Shown: positions 18,973-27,200, numbered from the stretch's first letter. The stretch is 44,050 nt of DNA from Streptococcus lactarius (GCF_016642265.1 NZ_MRXX01000008.1:105134-149183), one strand, 5' to 3'. Numbers and translations are program-made. The notes: generated by a model from the sequence alone, not told the origin.

Positions 18973-19878
18973 TTGGATTTGAGTAAAAAAATGAAAAAGA
19001 AATCAATTTTTAAGGCCAGTTTTGAAGAGAGTTTAAATCTGGAAGATGATGGGTTTATACAGTATCAATTGAAAGAACAAGATAAAAAAGTATCTAAAAC
19101 CCCAAGGAATATAGTTGGCAATTTCAAAAATGCTCTCTTATATGGTCTATTGACACTCATTTTTCCGATCGGATTGAACTTCTTATTATTTGCTTTTTCA
19201 ATAATGCTTCATAGCAGTGATCCAAAAAATTTAACTATTCCTATATCTAATCACAATTTTTTAACAGCTCCAGTTTATGTAATTGGGTTATTGATTTGGC
19301 TTTCCTTCGTGTTAATTGGAAAAACTTTCAAGCCCTTATTTATTATCCCTTATAGAACTCACTTTCACGTCACAACATTTTTGATTTGGTTTGTTATAGA
19401 GTTCAACCTCGCTACTCTTGGTTTAGCATTGCCATTTATAACAACTTTAGGATTTTTTGCCCTAGTTTGTATTTTTTTAACCTTAATTTATTGGATGTTA
19501 AGAACAGAATTTAAAAGTTTGAAAAGCCGAATGTATGGAGAAGTTAATACCCCTACCTTACTAGATAAAATTGCCAAAGGTATTTCTATTTATGGAGTAG
19601 GTATACTGGGTTTGGGTGTGATTATTAATTATATTTTAAAATCCTTATCCATTAATTTTTCCCCTTCCGTAACTCTTTTTGGTCTCTTCATATGTTGGAT
19701 CGCAATGAATATTGGTATAATTGCCATGCTTATTTTTATGGAGTTTCCTTATTTTCTTTATGCTTATTACAAATGGAAATATCCTGAAGAATACCGTGGC
19801 TGGGAAGGCAAGTCAGTAGAAGAGTGGTATGGGAAAAAATATTTAAAAAAACACAAGGAGTTATTGAAAAATGAATAA
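18973..19878 (+). CDS. Polytopic membrane protein, probable T7SS immunity protein
   Basis: A 301-residue protein with about six membrane helices (roughly 53-79, 97-117, 130-150, 155-178, 205-225, 235-268), a charged N-terminus of about 50 residues and a charged C-tail (KYPEEYRGWEGKSVEEWYGK). I do not recognise a named family. Its position behind an LXG toxin with a membrane-active C-terminus, and its polytopic nature, suggest immunity. The start is TTG with AAGGAGGT 8 bases upstream. The next Met is 18 bases further, too far from that site. It is preceded by a decayed paralogue and its last eight bases overlap the DUF4176 gene. Confidence 0.72.
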   Translation: MDLSKKMKKKSIFKASFEESLNLEDDGFIQYQLKEQDKKVSKTPRNIVGNFKNALLYGLLTLIFPIGLNFLLFAFSIMLHSSDPKNLTIPISNHNFLTAPVYVIGLLIWLSFVLIGKTFKPLFIIPYRTHFHVTTFLIWFVIEFNLATLGLALPFITTLGFFALVCIFLTLIYWMLRTEFKSLKSRMYGEVNTPTLLDKIAKGISIYGVGILGLGVIINYILKSLSINFSPSVTLFGLFICWIAMNIGIIAMLIFMEFPYFLYAYYKWKYPEEYRGWEGKSVEEWYGKKYLKKHKELLKNE

Positions 19879-20179
19879 TAAAAAAGAATTATTACCGTTA
19901 GGTAGCATTATATATCTTCAAGAAGGAACACAGAAATTAATGATTGTTGGTCGTGGAGTTATTTTTGACGACGAAGAAACGGGAGAACAAGTGTTTGCTG
20001 ACTACATGGGTGTCTTATACCCATTAGGTCTTCAAACAGAATCGACGATTTTCTTTCAACATGAAAATATTGACAAAGTGGTATTTGAAGGCTATTCAGA
20101 TGAGGAAGAAGACCGCTTTTTAGAAATTTATGAGAATTGGACCAAAACACTTAAGGTTCCTAGGAAAGTGATCAAGTAA
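19871..20179 (+). CDS. DUF4176 protein of the LXG module
   Basis: A 102-residue soluble acidic protein: LPLGSIIYLQEGTQKLMIVG, then a Tyr/Pro-rich core (LYPLGLQTE) and a conserved end with GYSDEEEDRFLEIYENW. This matches DUF4176, which recurs beside LXG toxins in streptococci and enterococci. I believe it acts as an effector-specific accessory or chaperone, but that role is from memory and not shown here. It overlaps the upstream membrane-protein gene, so it is coupled to it. A clear homologue is encoded at 23030. Confidence 0.8.
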   Translation: MNNKKELLPLGSIIYLQEGTQKLMIVGRGVIFDDEETGEQVFADYMGVLYPLGLQTESTIFFQHENIDKVVFEGYSDEEEDRFLEIYENWTKTLKVPRKVIK

Positions 20180-20457
20180 TAAGATTGGAGAGGGAAAAGC
20201 TCTATGTCTGCACGATTCAAATGTCTTGGGTGGACTGTTTGAGTTGATAGATAAGGAAAATTTTTTCTGTCATGAAATTATTTTAGGAACTTTAAAACGG
20301 CCACATCCATAGGAAATTTGTTTCACAAGTTTTTCCTCACTTTAAAAAATTACTTTGATCTATCATTCACTGTATTAAGCTAGTTTTTCGAATATTATTT
20401 TGAGAGGCTATACTTTTGTTCAGTGTTAAAGAATTATGTTTTGAAGAATATACTCTT
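20180..20457 (+). other. AT-rich gap without a supportable gene
   Basis: No convincing ORF. One frame around 20220-20305 reads GGLFELIDKENFF then CHEIILGTLKRPHP before a stop. This faintly recalls the C-terminal part of PIN-domain (VapC) toxins and could be a gene fragment, but it is too short to call. The region ends at the hairpin terminator at 20458. Confidence 0.3.
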
Positions 20458-20480
20458 AACCACCTTTGGGTGGTTTTTTA
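20458..20480 (+). terminator. Terminator closing the LXG effector module
   Basis: ACCACC pairs with GGTGGT around a TTTG loop (20459-20474), followed directly by a run of six Ts. It lies 280 bases after the DUF4176 stop and ends the transcript begun at the T7SS genes. Confidence 0.75.
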
Positions 20481-20493
20481 TCTTGTGGTAGTA

Positions 20494-20530
20494 TTTTTCC
20501 CTTAAAATACAATCCATTTTAAGGGAAAAA
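20494..20530. repeat. Perfect 15-base inverted repeat
   Basis: TTTTTCCCTTAAAAT (20494-20508) and ATTTTAAGGGAAAAA (20516-20530) are exact complements with a 7-base loop. It sits between the terminator and the next promoter. It may be an outward or bidirectional terminator or the end of an old insertion. The + strand lacks a T-run after it, but the minus strand has one. Confidence 0.55.
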
Positions 20531-20596
20531 ACAATTTTTAAGGGGAAATATTATAAATGAGAAGGGAGGGGACTGTGATTTATTTCTATATCTTTT

Positions 20597-20656
20597 CTCA
20601 ACTTTCTCCACTTAGTAACGAACTTGCTCTTCAAACTAATTTCCAGTATGATAGTA
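20597..20656 (+). promoter_or_regulatory. Promoter within a 60-base direct repeat, copy A
   Basis: Contains TTGCTC (20624-20629), a 17-base spacer and TATGAT (20647-20652), about 50 bases before the lipoprotein gene. The whole 60-base block recurs at 23419-23478 with 6 mismatches by my count (54/60 identical), including identical -35 and -10 elements. Conservation extends about 27 bases upstream of the -35, more than a core promoter needs, which suggests a shared regulator site or a recombination duplication. Confidence 0.65.
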
Positions 20657-20704
20657 GAAAATGTTTTTGAATCTCACTCAATCATAAAAGGAGGGAAATG
20701 ATCC

Positions 20705-21259
20705 ATGAAAAAGATGCTAGTATTGTTGGTGAGTGTGCTTGTTTTAACAGCTTGTGCTCAGACGAAAAAAGAGGCCAAGGAGGCAACCGCAAGCAAAACG
20801 GAGCAAACTACAAAGGCCTCCTCGTCTGCTCAAGAGGAACAGATCTTGAAATTTGTAGTGGCTCCTCAATTCGAAGGAAAGACATCAGATTTGATGGAAC
20901 TGGGGAAAAAGTTAGTTAAAGAGCATCCGGAAGTTGGCGATCAAGGAGATATCACTGTGTATTATACAGGGAACACCTATACTGTAGAGCAACAGGAATA
21001 TGCAATGTTTATGTTGCTCTACAAAACGACAACGAATATTGATCATGATGCGACCTTTAAAATTAGCTGGAGTTATGATGGCCAATCTGTTTACCAAGAT
21101 CAAGTGGTCCAGTATAGTCTATCGAATAACCCTAAGTTATCGACCCAATCTGCGACTCTCTTATTGCTTCCTTTGACGAGTGAACAAAGCTCGATCGTAG
21201 AGAAGATATCAGATGAAACGAAGATGAGTCTGAGTATCACAGATATTATGATGAAGTAG
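20705..21259 (+). CDS. Putative lipoprotein in the orphan immunity cassette
   Basis: A 184-residue exported lipoprotein of unknown function: MKKMLVLLVSVLVLTAC with lipobox LTAC and Cys17, a Lys/Thr/Ser-rich linker to about 42, then a globular domain (ITVYYTGNTYTVEQQEYAMF, ATFKISWSYDGQSVYQDQVV). The start has AAAGGAGG 9 bases upstream; an overlapping out-of-frame ATG at 20698 is too close to that site. It is the first gene after the promoter at 20624-20652. It abuts the short membrane protein that follows, and DUF443-like immunity genes come next. An extracytoplasmic immunity role is possible but unproven. Confidence 0.75.
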   Translation: MKKMLVLLVSVLVLTACAQTKKEAKEATASKTEQTTKASSSAQEEQILKFVVAPQFEGKTSDLMELGKKLVKEHPEVGDQGDITVYYTGNTYTVEQQEYAMFMLLYKTTTNIDHDATFKISWSYDGQSVYQDQVVQYSLSNNPKLSTQSATLLLLPLTSEQSSIVEKISDETKMSLSITDIMMK

Positions 21260-21589
21260 GTGATGAGTATGCCCGATATCAGAATACTTATAGTAAGTGG
21301 TATGGCCACTATTGGATTTTCCTTGTTTGCCGTACTCTTTTTTGGTCATTTTTATAAAAGAGAAGTTAGGATTAGAGCCCTCTCGTCAAAGAGCGTTGAG
21401 GGAGTGGTAGTTGGCTATAAGAGGACACAGATTGTAGATGTCCCAATTGTAGAATATAGAGTGGATGGTCAGAACTATCGAAATAGCCTGAAATATTATC
21501 GGGTAGTGCGGGCAACACTTCCTTGGAAAACGAATCAAGTGGCTAGCGACATCGATTTGATGGCGCAAAGGAATCAAAAACGTTGGTAA
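21260..21589 (+). CDS. Short DUF3592-like membrane protein, C-terminus apparently cut
   Basis: A 109-residue product with one N-terminal membrane helix (ILIVSGMATIGFSLFAVLFFG) and a small beta-rich segment (VEGVVVGYKRTQIVDVPIVEYRVDGQNY) of the DUF3592 kind. Complete members usually go on to a second membrane helix. Here the reading ends within a stretch that, in another frame, encodes the tail of an LXG protein (21561-21638). The 3' end therefore looks lost at a recombination junction. Possible starts are GTG 21260 and ATGs at 21263 and 21269; AGGTGA suits 21269. It directly follows the lipoprotein stop. Confidence 0.55.
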   Translation: MMSMPDIRILIVSGMATIGFSLFAVLFFGHFYKREVRIRALSSKSVEGVVVGYKRTQIVDVPIVEYRVDGQNYRNSLKYYRVVRATLPWKTNQVASDIDLMAQRNQKRW

Positions 21590-21638
21590 TGCTATCGATT
21601 CAGGTTTTAAATCAATTCAGAAAGTGTTTGGGTGGTAA
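21561..21638 (+). pseudogene. Remnant of an LXG toxin gene 3' end
   Basis: One frame reads WRKGIKNVGNAI then DSGFKSIQKVFGW and TAA (21636-21638), with a TGA just upstream. This matches in style the end of the intact LXG toxin (GGAISKGIGGIGKALGFG): the same Gly-Ile-Lys pattern and FG ending, directly before an immunity-type gene. I infer that an LXG gene once stood here and all but its last 25 codons was lost. The call rests on pattern, not alignment. Confidence 0.55.
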
Positions 21639-21640
21639 AG

Positions 21641-22288
21641 GTGAAAATTAATTTTAGAGGATTAGATGTTGCTTATTTTGATGTGTTAGAGATGGGAGAG
21701 AAAAAGTATGTTCTCGATTCCAACTCCACGACACCAAAGAGTTATTATTGGGGACTTTCCCCTGAAACTCTTGAAGTGGATTTGATAGAACTTGATAGTC
21801 AGAATAAAAATTTTGACAAAAGAATTAATATGGGGCCTTCAGGAATGAGTATGGTAGGTGGTTTTTTTGGCCTTCTTTTGTATAGAGTAGCAACATCAAT
21901 TTTTAGATATTATGATATTAGTCATAATCTGTATTTAAAAGTATCTTTATTTCCTATATCTATTTTGGTAGCTTATATTGTCTATCAAAGTATTTTAATG
22001 AAATCTAGGAAGGAGATTTCAAGTCGTTTATCGCAGGAAAAGAAGAGGATTAAAATAGTCTTTCAGAATACTAAGAAAAAAAGACAATTCCATGCCTATC
22101 TGTTTATTCTTTTACATGCGATCGCTTTAGCCATTTATATGGGAGAAGATGATGGAACAGAAGCTGCCATTCTAGTGTTGAATGGTATGTTGGCTTATGT
22201 ATTTATTTGGATTGAATCTGGCGTTATTCCGTTGACTTATGCTTATCAAAGGAAATACTTGGAATTTAAAGAACTTAAAAAGGTATAA
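21641..22288 (+). CDS. DUF443-like multi-pass membrane protein, probable immunity (copy 1)
   Basis: A 215-residue protein with a short N-terminal beta-rich part (AYFDVLEMGEKKYVLDSNST) and about four or five membrane helices from residue 70 on. This is the pattern of DUF443/TIGR01218 tandem five-TM proteins. In S. aureus a DUF443 protein (TsaI) gives immunity to the membrane-depolarising T7SS toxin TspA (family knowledge). I chose GTG 21641 because GGGTGG lies 5 bases upstream. An in-frame GTG at 21632 is also possible. It begins inside the LXG remnant, where a cognate immunity gene would be, and is homologous to the next gene. Confidence 0.7.
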   Translation: MKINFRGLDVAYFDVLEMGEKKYVLDSNSTTPKSYYWGLSPETLEVDLIELDSQNKNFDKRINMGPSGMSMVGGFFGLLLYRVATSIFRYYDISHNLYLKVSLFPISILVAYIVYQSILMKSRKEISSRLSQEKKRIKIVFQNTKKKRQFHAYLFILLHAIALAIYMGEDDGTEAAILVLNGMLAYVFIWIESGVIPLTYAYQRKYLEFKELKKV

Positions 22289-22310
22289 AGTAACTTATAA
22301 CAAAATTTAA

Positions 22311-22328
22311 AAAGTGTTTGGGTGGTAA
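22311..22328 (+). repeat. 18-base repeat before the second DUF443 gene, copy of 21621-21638
   Basis: AAAGTGTTTGGGTGGTAA occurs identically at 21621-21638 and 22311-22328, exactly 690 bases apart, each just before a DUF443-like start. In the first copy it encodes the KVFGW end of the LXG remnant. Here only these codons survive, after an in-frame TAA. It also supplies the GGGTGG ribosome site for the gene that follows. Confidence 0.7.
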
Positions 22329-22330
22329 TT

Positions 22331-22972
22331 TTGGAATTAAAATTTAGATATTCGAATATAGCGGTTTTTAGAATCGTTGAGTACAACAATAAAAAATTCA
22401 TTTTAGATTCTACTTCGATAAAAGGAAAATCCTATTTCTTGGGTTGGCTTCCTAAGAAAGTTATAGCGAATATGGTTGAGTTATCTCCTTCCAATAATAG
22501 TTTTGAAATAAAATCTAAAACTCGGTTAGGAACATCTACTGTAGCCATTATGGTCCAACCACTGGTTGGTATTTCTTATAGGTTCATGAAACAGGTGTTT
22601 ATTAACTGGGGAGTCAGTCAACAAATTATTTTAAAATTGGGGATATTTGCTTTCTCAATGCTTTTATCTTATCTAATGGCCGTTTGGTATGGAAAACGTG
22701 CCAAACTGACATTTGACTCGAGAATTCCTAAAGAAAGCAAATCATACTGTCTTGTTTTTGAACCAAAAGGAAAACGAATGTTTGATTGGTATATCACAAT
22801 AATAGCTAATATTGTTTGTTTGAGTTTTTTTATAGGAACTAATAATGGAACTGAAGGAGCATTATTAATTGTGAATGGTATTATATCGTGGTTTGGTTTT
22901 GTGTTTATGAGGATGCCACAAATCCCAGAGTACTATAAGACTCTAGTATTAAATGAAATTAAAGAATTGTAA
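22331..22972 (+). CDS. DUF443-like multi-pass membrane protein, probable immunity (copy 2)
   Basis: A 213-residue paralogue of the preceding gene with the same layout: VFRIVEYNNKKFILDSTSIK at the N-terminus, then hydrophobic helices (LGIFAFSMLLSYLMAVWYG, WYITIIANIVCLSFFIG, ALLIVNGIISWFGFVFM). The shared motif GTEGALLIVNG/GTEAAILVLNG near the C-terminus shows common descent. TTG 22331 has the same 5-base spacing from GGGTGG as copy 1; GTG 22322 is the alternative. The proteins have diverged widely while the flanking 18-base repeat is identical. This fits recombination-driven stacking of immunity genes better than recent duplication. Confidence 0.7.
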   Translation: MELKFRYSNIAVFRIVEYNNKKFILDSTSIKGKSYFLGWLPKKVIANMVELSPSNNSFEIKSKTRLGTSTVAIMVQPLVGISYRFMKQVFINWGVSQQIILKLGIFAFSMLLSYLMAVWYGKRAKLTFDSRIPKESKSYCLVFEPKGKRMFDWYITIIANIVCLSFFIGTNNGTEGALLIVNGIISWFGFVFMRMPQIPEYYKTLVLNEIKEL

Positions 22973-23029
22973 TATAAGTATATATTTAAAAATATTTTTG
23001 GAAAATAAATTATAGATCTAGGAGAAAAA

Positions 23030-23332
23030 ATGTCAATATTACCGATTGGAACAATTGTATACTTAAAAGAAGGAAGTCAAAAACTCATGATTCTTAATAG
23101 AGGTGTGACTATTGATCAAAATGGAGAAAGTGTTCTTTTTGATTATTCAGCTGCGCTCTATCCGATAGGGTTAAATCCAGAACAGTTATTCTATTTTAAT
23201 TGTGAAGATGTAGATAAAGTTGTGTATCCTGGTTATAGCGATGAAGAAGAGGAGCGATTTGCTGAAATCTATCAACGTTGGCTTGATGAGAACTCAGAGA
23301 CTATTAAAAAAGGTGTAACGAAATCTAAATAA
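23030..23332 (+). CDS. Second DUF4176 protein
   Basis: A 100-residue homologue of the protein at 19871: LPIGTIVYLKEGSQKLMILN and GYSDEEEERFAEIYQRW correspond position for position. AGGAGAAAAA precedes the ATG. It closes the cassette of lipoprotein, DUF3592-like and two DUF443-like genes, which has no intact toxin gene. It has either lost its partner effector or serves effectors elsewhere. A hairpin terminator follows. Confidence 0.78.
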   Translation: MSILPIGTIVYLKEGSQKLMILNRGVTIDQNGESVLFDYSAALYPIGLNPEQLFYFNCEDVDKVVYPGYSDEEEERFAEIYQRWLDENSETIKKGVTKSK

Positions 23333-23388
23333 CACGATAGAATTTTATCATCAATAGTTTATACTGAAGATCTATACTATTAATTTTA

Positions 23389-23414
23389 GAGAGAATCACG
23401 GTTCTCTCTTTTTT
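23389..23414 (+). terminator. Terminator closing the orphan immunity cassette
   Basis: GAGAGAA (23389-23395) pairs with TTCTCTC (23402-23408) around a 6-base loop, followed by a run of Ts to 23414. Confidence 0.75.
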
Positions 23415-23418
23415 ATCC

Positions 23419-23478
23419 CTCAACTCTCTCCACCTAGTGACGAACTTGCTCTTCAACCTAATTTTCGGTATGATAGTA
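23419..23478 (+). promoter_or_regulatory. Promoter within the 60-base direct repeat, copy B
   Basis: Copy of 20597-20656 with the same TTGCTC (23446-23451), 17-base spacer and TATGAT (23469-23474). It drives the gene at 23515. The two copies lie either side of the 2.8 kb immunity cassette. Confidence 0.65.
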
Positions 23479-23514
23479 AGGATTGCATTATAAATAATGA
23501 ATGAGGAGTAACCG

Positions 23515-24042
23515 ATGTCAAAAGAAGCTTACTTACAGCTGAAAAAAGAATTTTTGATGCGTTTTGCGTTTAATCTGGGGATTGCGGGGATCGGTCTGGT
23601 GTTATTGATCGTTATGATCCTTAATCAATCGCGCTATATTCCTTACTTGCTCGTGGTCATGGGGATGATTTCCTTGATGAACCAAGTCTTGGTCATGCCA
23701 ACAAAGACCAAGAAAGTTGCTTGTGAGAAAGAGCATCCTGAGTGGAAGGACTTGTCAGTCAAAGGCGTCAAGGTTGACTCTCAGGAGCAGTCAAAACGCT
23801 ATGGGGTGAGCCTGATTGCTTTGCTCGTAGTCATCGGGGCTTTCTTTGCCATGTACCGTCCGACCCTCCAAGCGCAAAAAGAGCAAGAGGAAAAAGTGGA
23901 AGTCCAGCAGAAATTGCAGCCAGCTGTGGAGAATATCCAAAAGAAAGAACAAAGCTCAAGAGAAGCGGTCCAGTCGCAGATGAAGGACTTGCTGCGGACA
24001 CCGAGCTCCAGCTCAGAGACAGAGGCGACAAGTGGAGAGTGA
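23515..24042 (+). CDS. Small membrane protein of unknown function with charged C-terminal tail
   Basis: A 175-residue product. Three membrane helices are predicted at about 14-36, 42-60 and 97-113, followed by a Gln/Glu/Lys-rich, probably coiled-coil segment and a Ser/Thr tail. I recognise no family. GAGGAGTAACC precedes the ATG. It is less AT-rich than the cassette before it and seems to belong with the flanking chromosome. It shares its promoter block with the lipoprotein operon at 20705, which links it to the secretion island by regulation or by descent. A strong terminator follows, so it is monocistronic. Confidence 0.65.
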   Translation: MSKEAYLQLKKEFLMRFAFNLGIAGIGLVLLIVMILNQSRYIPYLLVVMGMISLMNQVLVMPTKTKKVACEKEHPEWKDLSVKGVKVDSQEQSKRYGVSLIALLVVIGAFFAMYRPTLQAQKEQEEKVEVQQKLQPAVENIQKKEQSSREAVQSQMKDLLRTPSSSSETEATSGE

Positions 24043-24074
24043 TCAAGATTGCCTGCTGTTGACCAATCATCGAG

Positions 24075-24102
24075 AAATCACCGTCCTAACGGTGATTTTT
24101 TC
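24075..24102 (+). terminator. Strong terminator before polC
   Basis: A perfect 10-base stem AAATCACCGT/ACGGTGATTT with loop CCTA (24075-24098), followed by Ts. It separates the T7SS island from polC. Confidence 0.85.
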
Positions 24103-24137
24103 GTCTTCACTTCTCCCTCGAATTAATCCTTAAATTG

Positions 24138-24146
24138 TGATAAAAT
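24138..24146 (+). promoter_or_regulatory. Extended -10 promoter of polC
   Basis: TGATAAAAT, an extended -10, about 93 bases before the polC start chosen here. The -35 position (24118-24123, TCGAAT) is poor. Confidence 0.5.
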
Positions 24147-24238
24147 AAGGGTTACGAATGTTTTGGAATGGTCTATTTTCCAGCTAGAAAGTAGGCCGCT
24201 CAAAAATGAGCAAAAGAATCAAGATCAAGGGAGAAACA

Positions 24239-27200
24239 ATGTCCAACACCTTTGAAATTTTAATGGATCAGCTGGATATGCCGCTGGAGATGCGATCTTC
24301 CAGTGCCTTTTTGCATGCGGAGATTCAAGAAGTCGTGGTGCACAAGGTTAGTCGGGTCTGGGAGTTCCGCTTTGCTTTTGCGGAAGTCTTGCCGATTGCT
24401 TTGTTTAAGGAATTGCGCCAGCGCTTGAAGGACGAATTTTCAAAGACGGGAAACCAAGCGACCTTTACCATCCAAGTGGCCAATCCGGCCTTTTCTGCGG
24501 ATTTATTGCAGGCCTACTATCGTGAGGTCTTTGAGGATGGCCCTTGCGCGAGTCAAGGCTTTAAGGGGCTTTACCAAGACTTGCAGGTGCGCGCAGAAGG
24601 GCAGGAGTTGATCATCTCAGGGCCTTCTTCGGTCGATACGGAGCATTTCCGTAAGAACCATTTGCCCAATCTTGCCAAGCAGTTGGAAGCCTTTGGTTTT
24701 CCGCATTTCACCTGTCGAGTGGAGTCTGATGAAGAGTTGACAGAGCAAGAAGTGGCGCGCTTTGAGCAGGAAAATGAAAAGATCTTCCAAGCAGCCAATG
24801 AAGAGACTTTGCGGGCTATGGAATCCTTGGCTCAGATGGCTCCGCCACCAGCAGTTGAGGAAAAGCCGGCTTTTGACTTCAAGGCTAAGAAGGCGGCGGC
24901 TAAACCTAAGCTAGACAAGGCTGAGATCACTCCGATGATCGAGATCACGACGGAAGAGAACCGGATTGTCTTTGAGGGTGTGGTCTTTGACGTGGAGCAC
25001 AAGGTGACACGGACCGGTCGGGTCTTGATCAGCTTTAAGATGACCGACTATACTTCTAGTTTTTCCCTTCAGAAATGGGTCAAAAATGAGGAAGAAGCCC
25101 AGAAGTTTAACATGATCAAGAAGAACAGCTGGCTCCGGGTGCGAGGAAATATCGAAATGAACAATTTCACGCGCGACTTGACCATGAATGTTCAAGACAT
25201 CCAGGAAGTCGTGCATTATACCCGTAAGGACCTGATGCCAGAGGGTGAGCGTCGGGTGGAATTTCACGCCCATACCAATATGTCGACCATGGATGCCCTG
25301 CCGGAAGTCGAAGAGCTGGTTGCCAAGGCAGCTGAGTGGGGCCACAAGGCGGTGGCTATTACCGACCATGGCAATGTGCAGAGCTTCCCACATGGCTTTA
25401 AAGCAGCCAAGAAAGCTGGGATCCAGCTGATCTATGGGATGGAAGCCAATATCGTAGAAGACAAGGTGCCCATCACCTATAACGAGGTGGATCTGGACCT
25501 CAATGAAGCGACTTATGTGGTCTTTGACGTGGAAACAACGGGACTTTCAGCCATTTACAATGACTTGATCCAGGTTGCCGCTTCTAAGATGTACAAGGGC
25601 AATGTCATTGAGGAGTTTGACGAATTTATCGATCCGGGCCATCCTCTGTCTGCCTTTACGACCCAATTGACTGGGATCACCAACGAGCACGTCCGTGGGG
25701 CTAAACCTTTGGTGCAGGTCTTGAAGGAATTTCAGGCCTTTTGTGAGGGAACGGTTCTTGTCGCCCATAATGCTACCTTTGACGTGGGCTTCATGAATGC
25801 CAACTATGAGCGTCACGGCTTACCAAAGATTACCCAGCCAGTCATCGATACCCTGGAATTTGCCCGTAACCTCTACCCAGATTTTAAACGGCATGGCTTG
25901 GGACCTTTGACCAAGCGCTTTGGAGTGGGCTTGGAGCACCACCACATGGCCAACTACGATGCGGAAGCAACGGGACGCCTGCTCTTTATCTTTATCAAAG
26001 AAGTCGCTGAAAAGCATGGGGTGACCAATCTCAAGGATCTAAATATCGATTTGATCGATGAGAATTCTTATAAGAAGGCCCGGGTCAAGCATGCGACTCT
26101 CTATGTCAAGAATCAGACCGGCCTTAAGAACATGTTTAAACTGGTCTCGCTTTCTGGGACCAAGTATTTCGAAGGAGTCCCACGGATTCCCAAGACCGTG
26201 CTGGATGCCCACCGCGAGGGCTTGATCCTTGGCTCAGCCTGCTCAGAAGGGGAAGTTTTTGATGCGGTCATGTCGCAAGGGGTGGATGCGGCGGTCGAAG
26301 TGGCCAAGTACTACGACTTTATCGAGGTTATGCCACCGGCTATCTATGCGCCTCTCATCGCCAAGGAGCAGGTCAAGGACATGGACGAGCTCCAGACCAT
26401 TATCAAGAGTTTGATCGAAGTGGGAGATCGCCTTGGCAAGCCCGTTCTTGCGACAGGAAATGTCCACTATCTGGAACCGGAAGATGAGATCTATCGGGAG
26501 ATCATTGTCCGCAGTCTAGGTCAAGGGGCCATGATCAACCGGACCATCGGGCATGGAGAAGATGCCCAGCCAGCGCCACTTCCTAAAGCGCATTTCAGAA
26601 CCACCAATGAAATGCTGGATGAATTTGCCTTTTTGGGAGAAGACTTGGCGCGCAAGATTGTTATTGAAAACACCAATGCGCTGGCAGAGACCTTTGAGCC
26701 GGTTGAAGTGGTCAAGGGCGACCTCTATACACCATTTATCGACAAGGCCGAAGAAACAGTTGCGGAATTGACCTATAAGCGGGCCTTTGAGATCTATGGC
26801 AATCCCCTCCCTGATATTGTGGATCTGCGGATCGAAAAGGAATTGACCTCTATCTTGGGGAATGGCTTTGCCGTGATTTATCTAGCTTCGCAAATGCTGG
26901 TGCATCGCTCCAATAAGCGGGGCTACTTGGTTGGATCGCGTGGATCCGTCGGATCTAGTTTCGTTGCGACCATGATCGGGATCACTGAGGTTAATCCGCT
27001 CTCGCCTCACTATGTCTGTAGCCAGTGTCAATACAGTGAGTTCATCACAGATGGGACGTATGGATCTGGTTTTGATATGCCGGACAAGGATTGTCCAAAC
27101 TGTGGCCACAAGCTCAGCAAAAATGGGCAGGATATTCCTTTTGAAACCTTCCTTGGGTTTGATGGAGACAAGGTACCCGATATTGACTTGAACTTCTCTG

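Noticed and set aside
20220..20305. PIN/VapC toxin fragment (CHEIILGTLKRPHP)
   Set aside because: Only about 27 codons with a weak family resemblance and no catalytic acidic residues; mentioned only in the gap entry.
20698..20919. 73-residue ORF overlapping the lipoprotein start
   Set aside because: Out of frame with the clear lipoprotein signal peptide, and its ATG is too close to the ribosome site.
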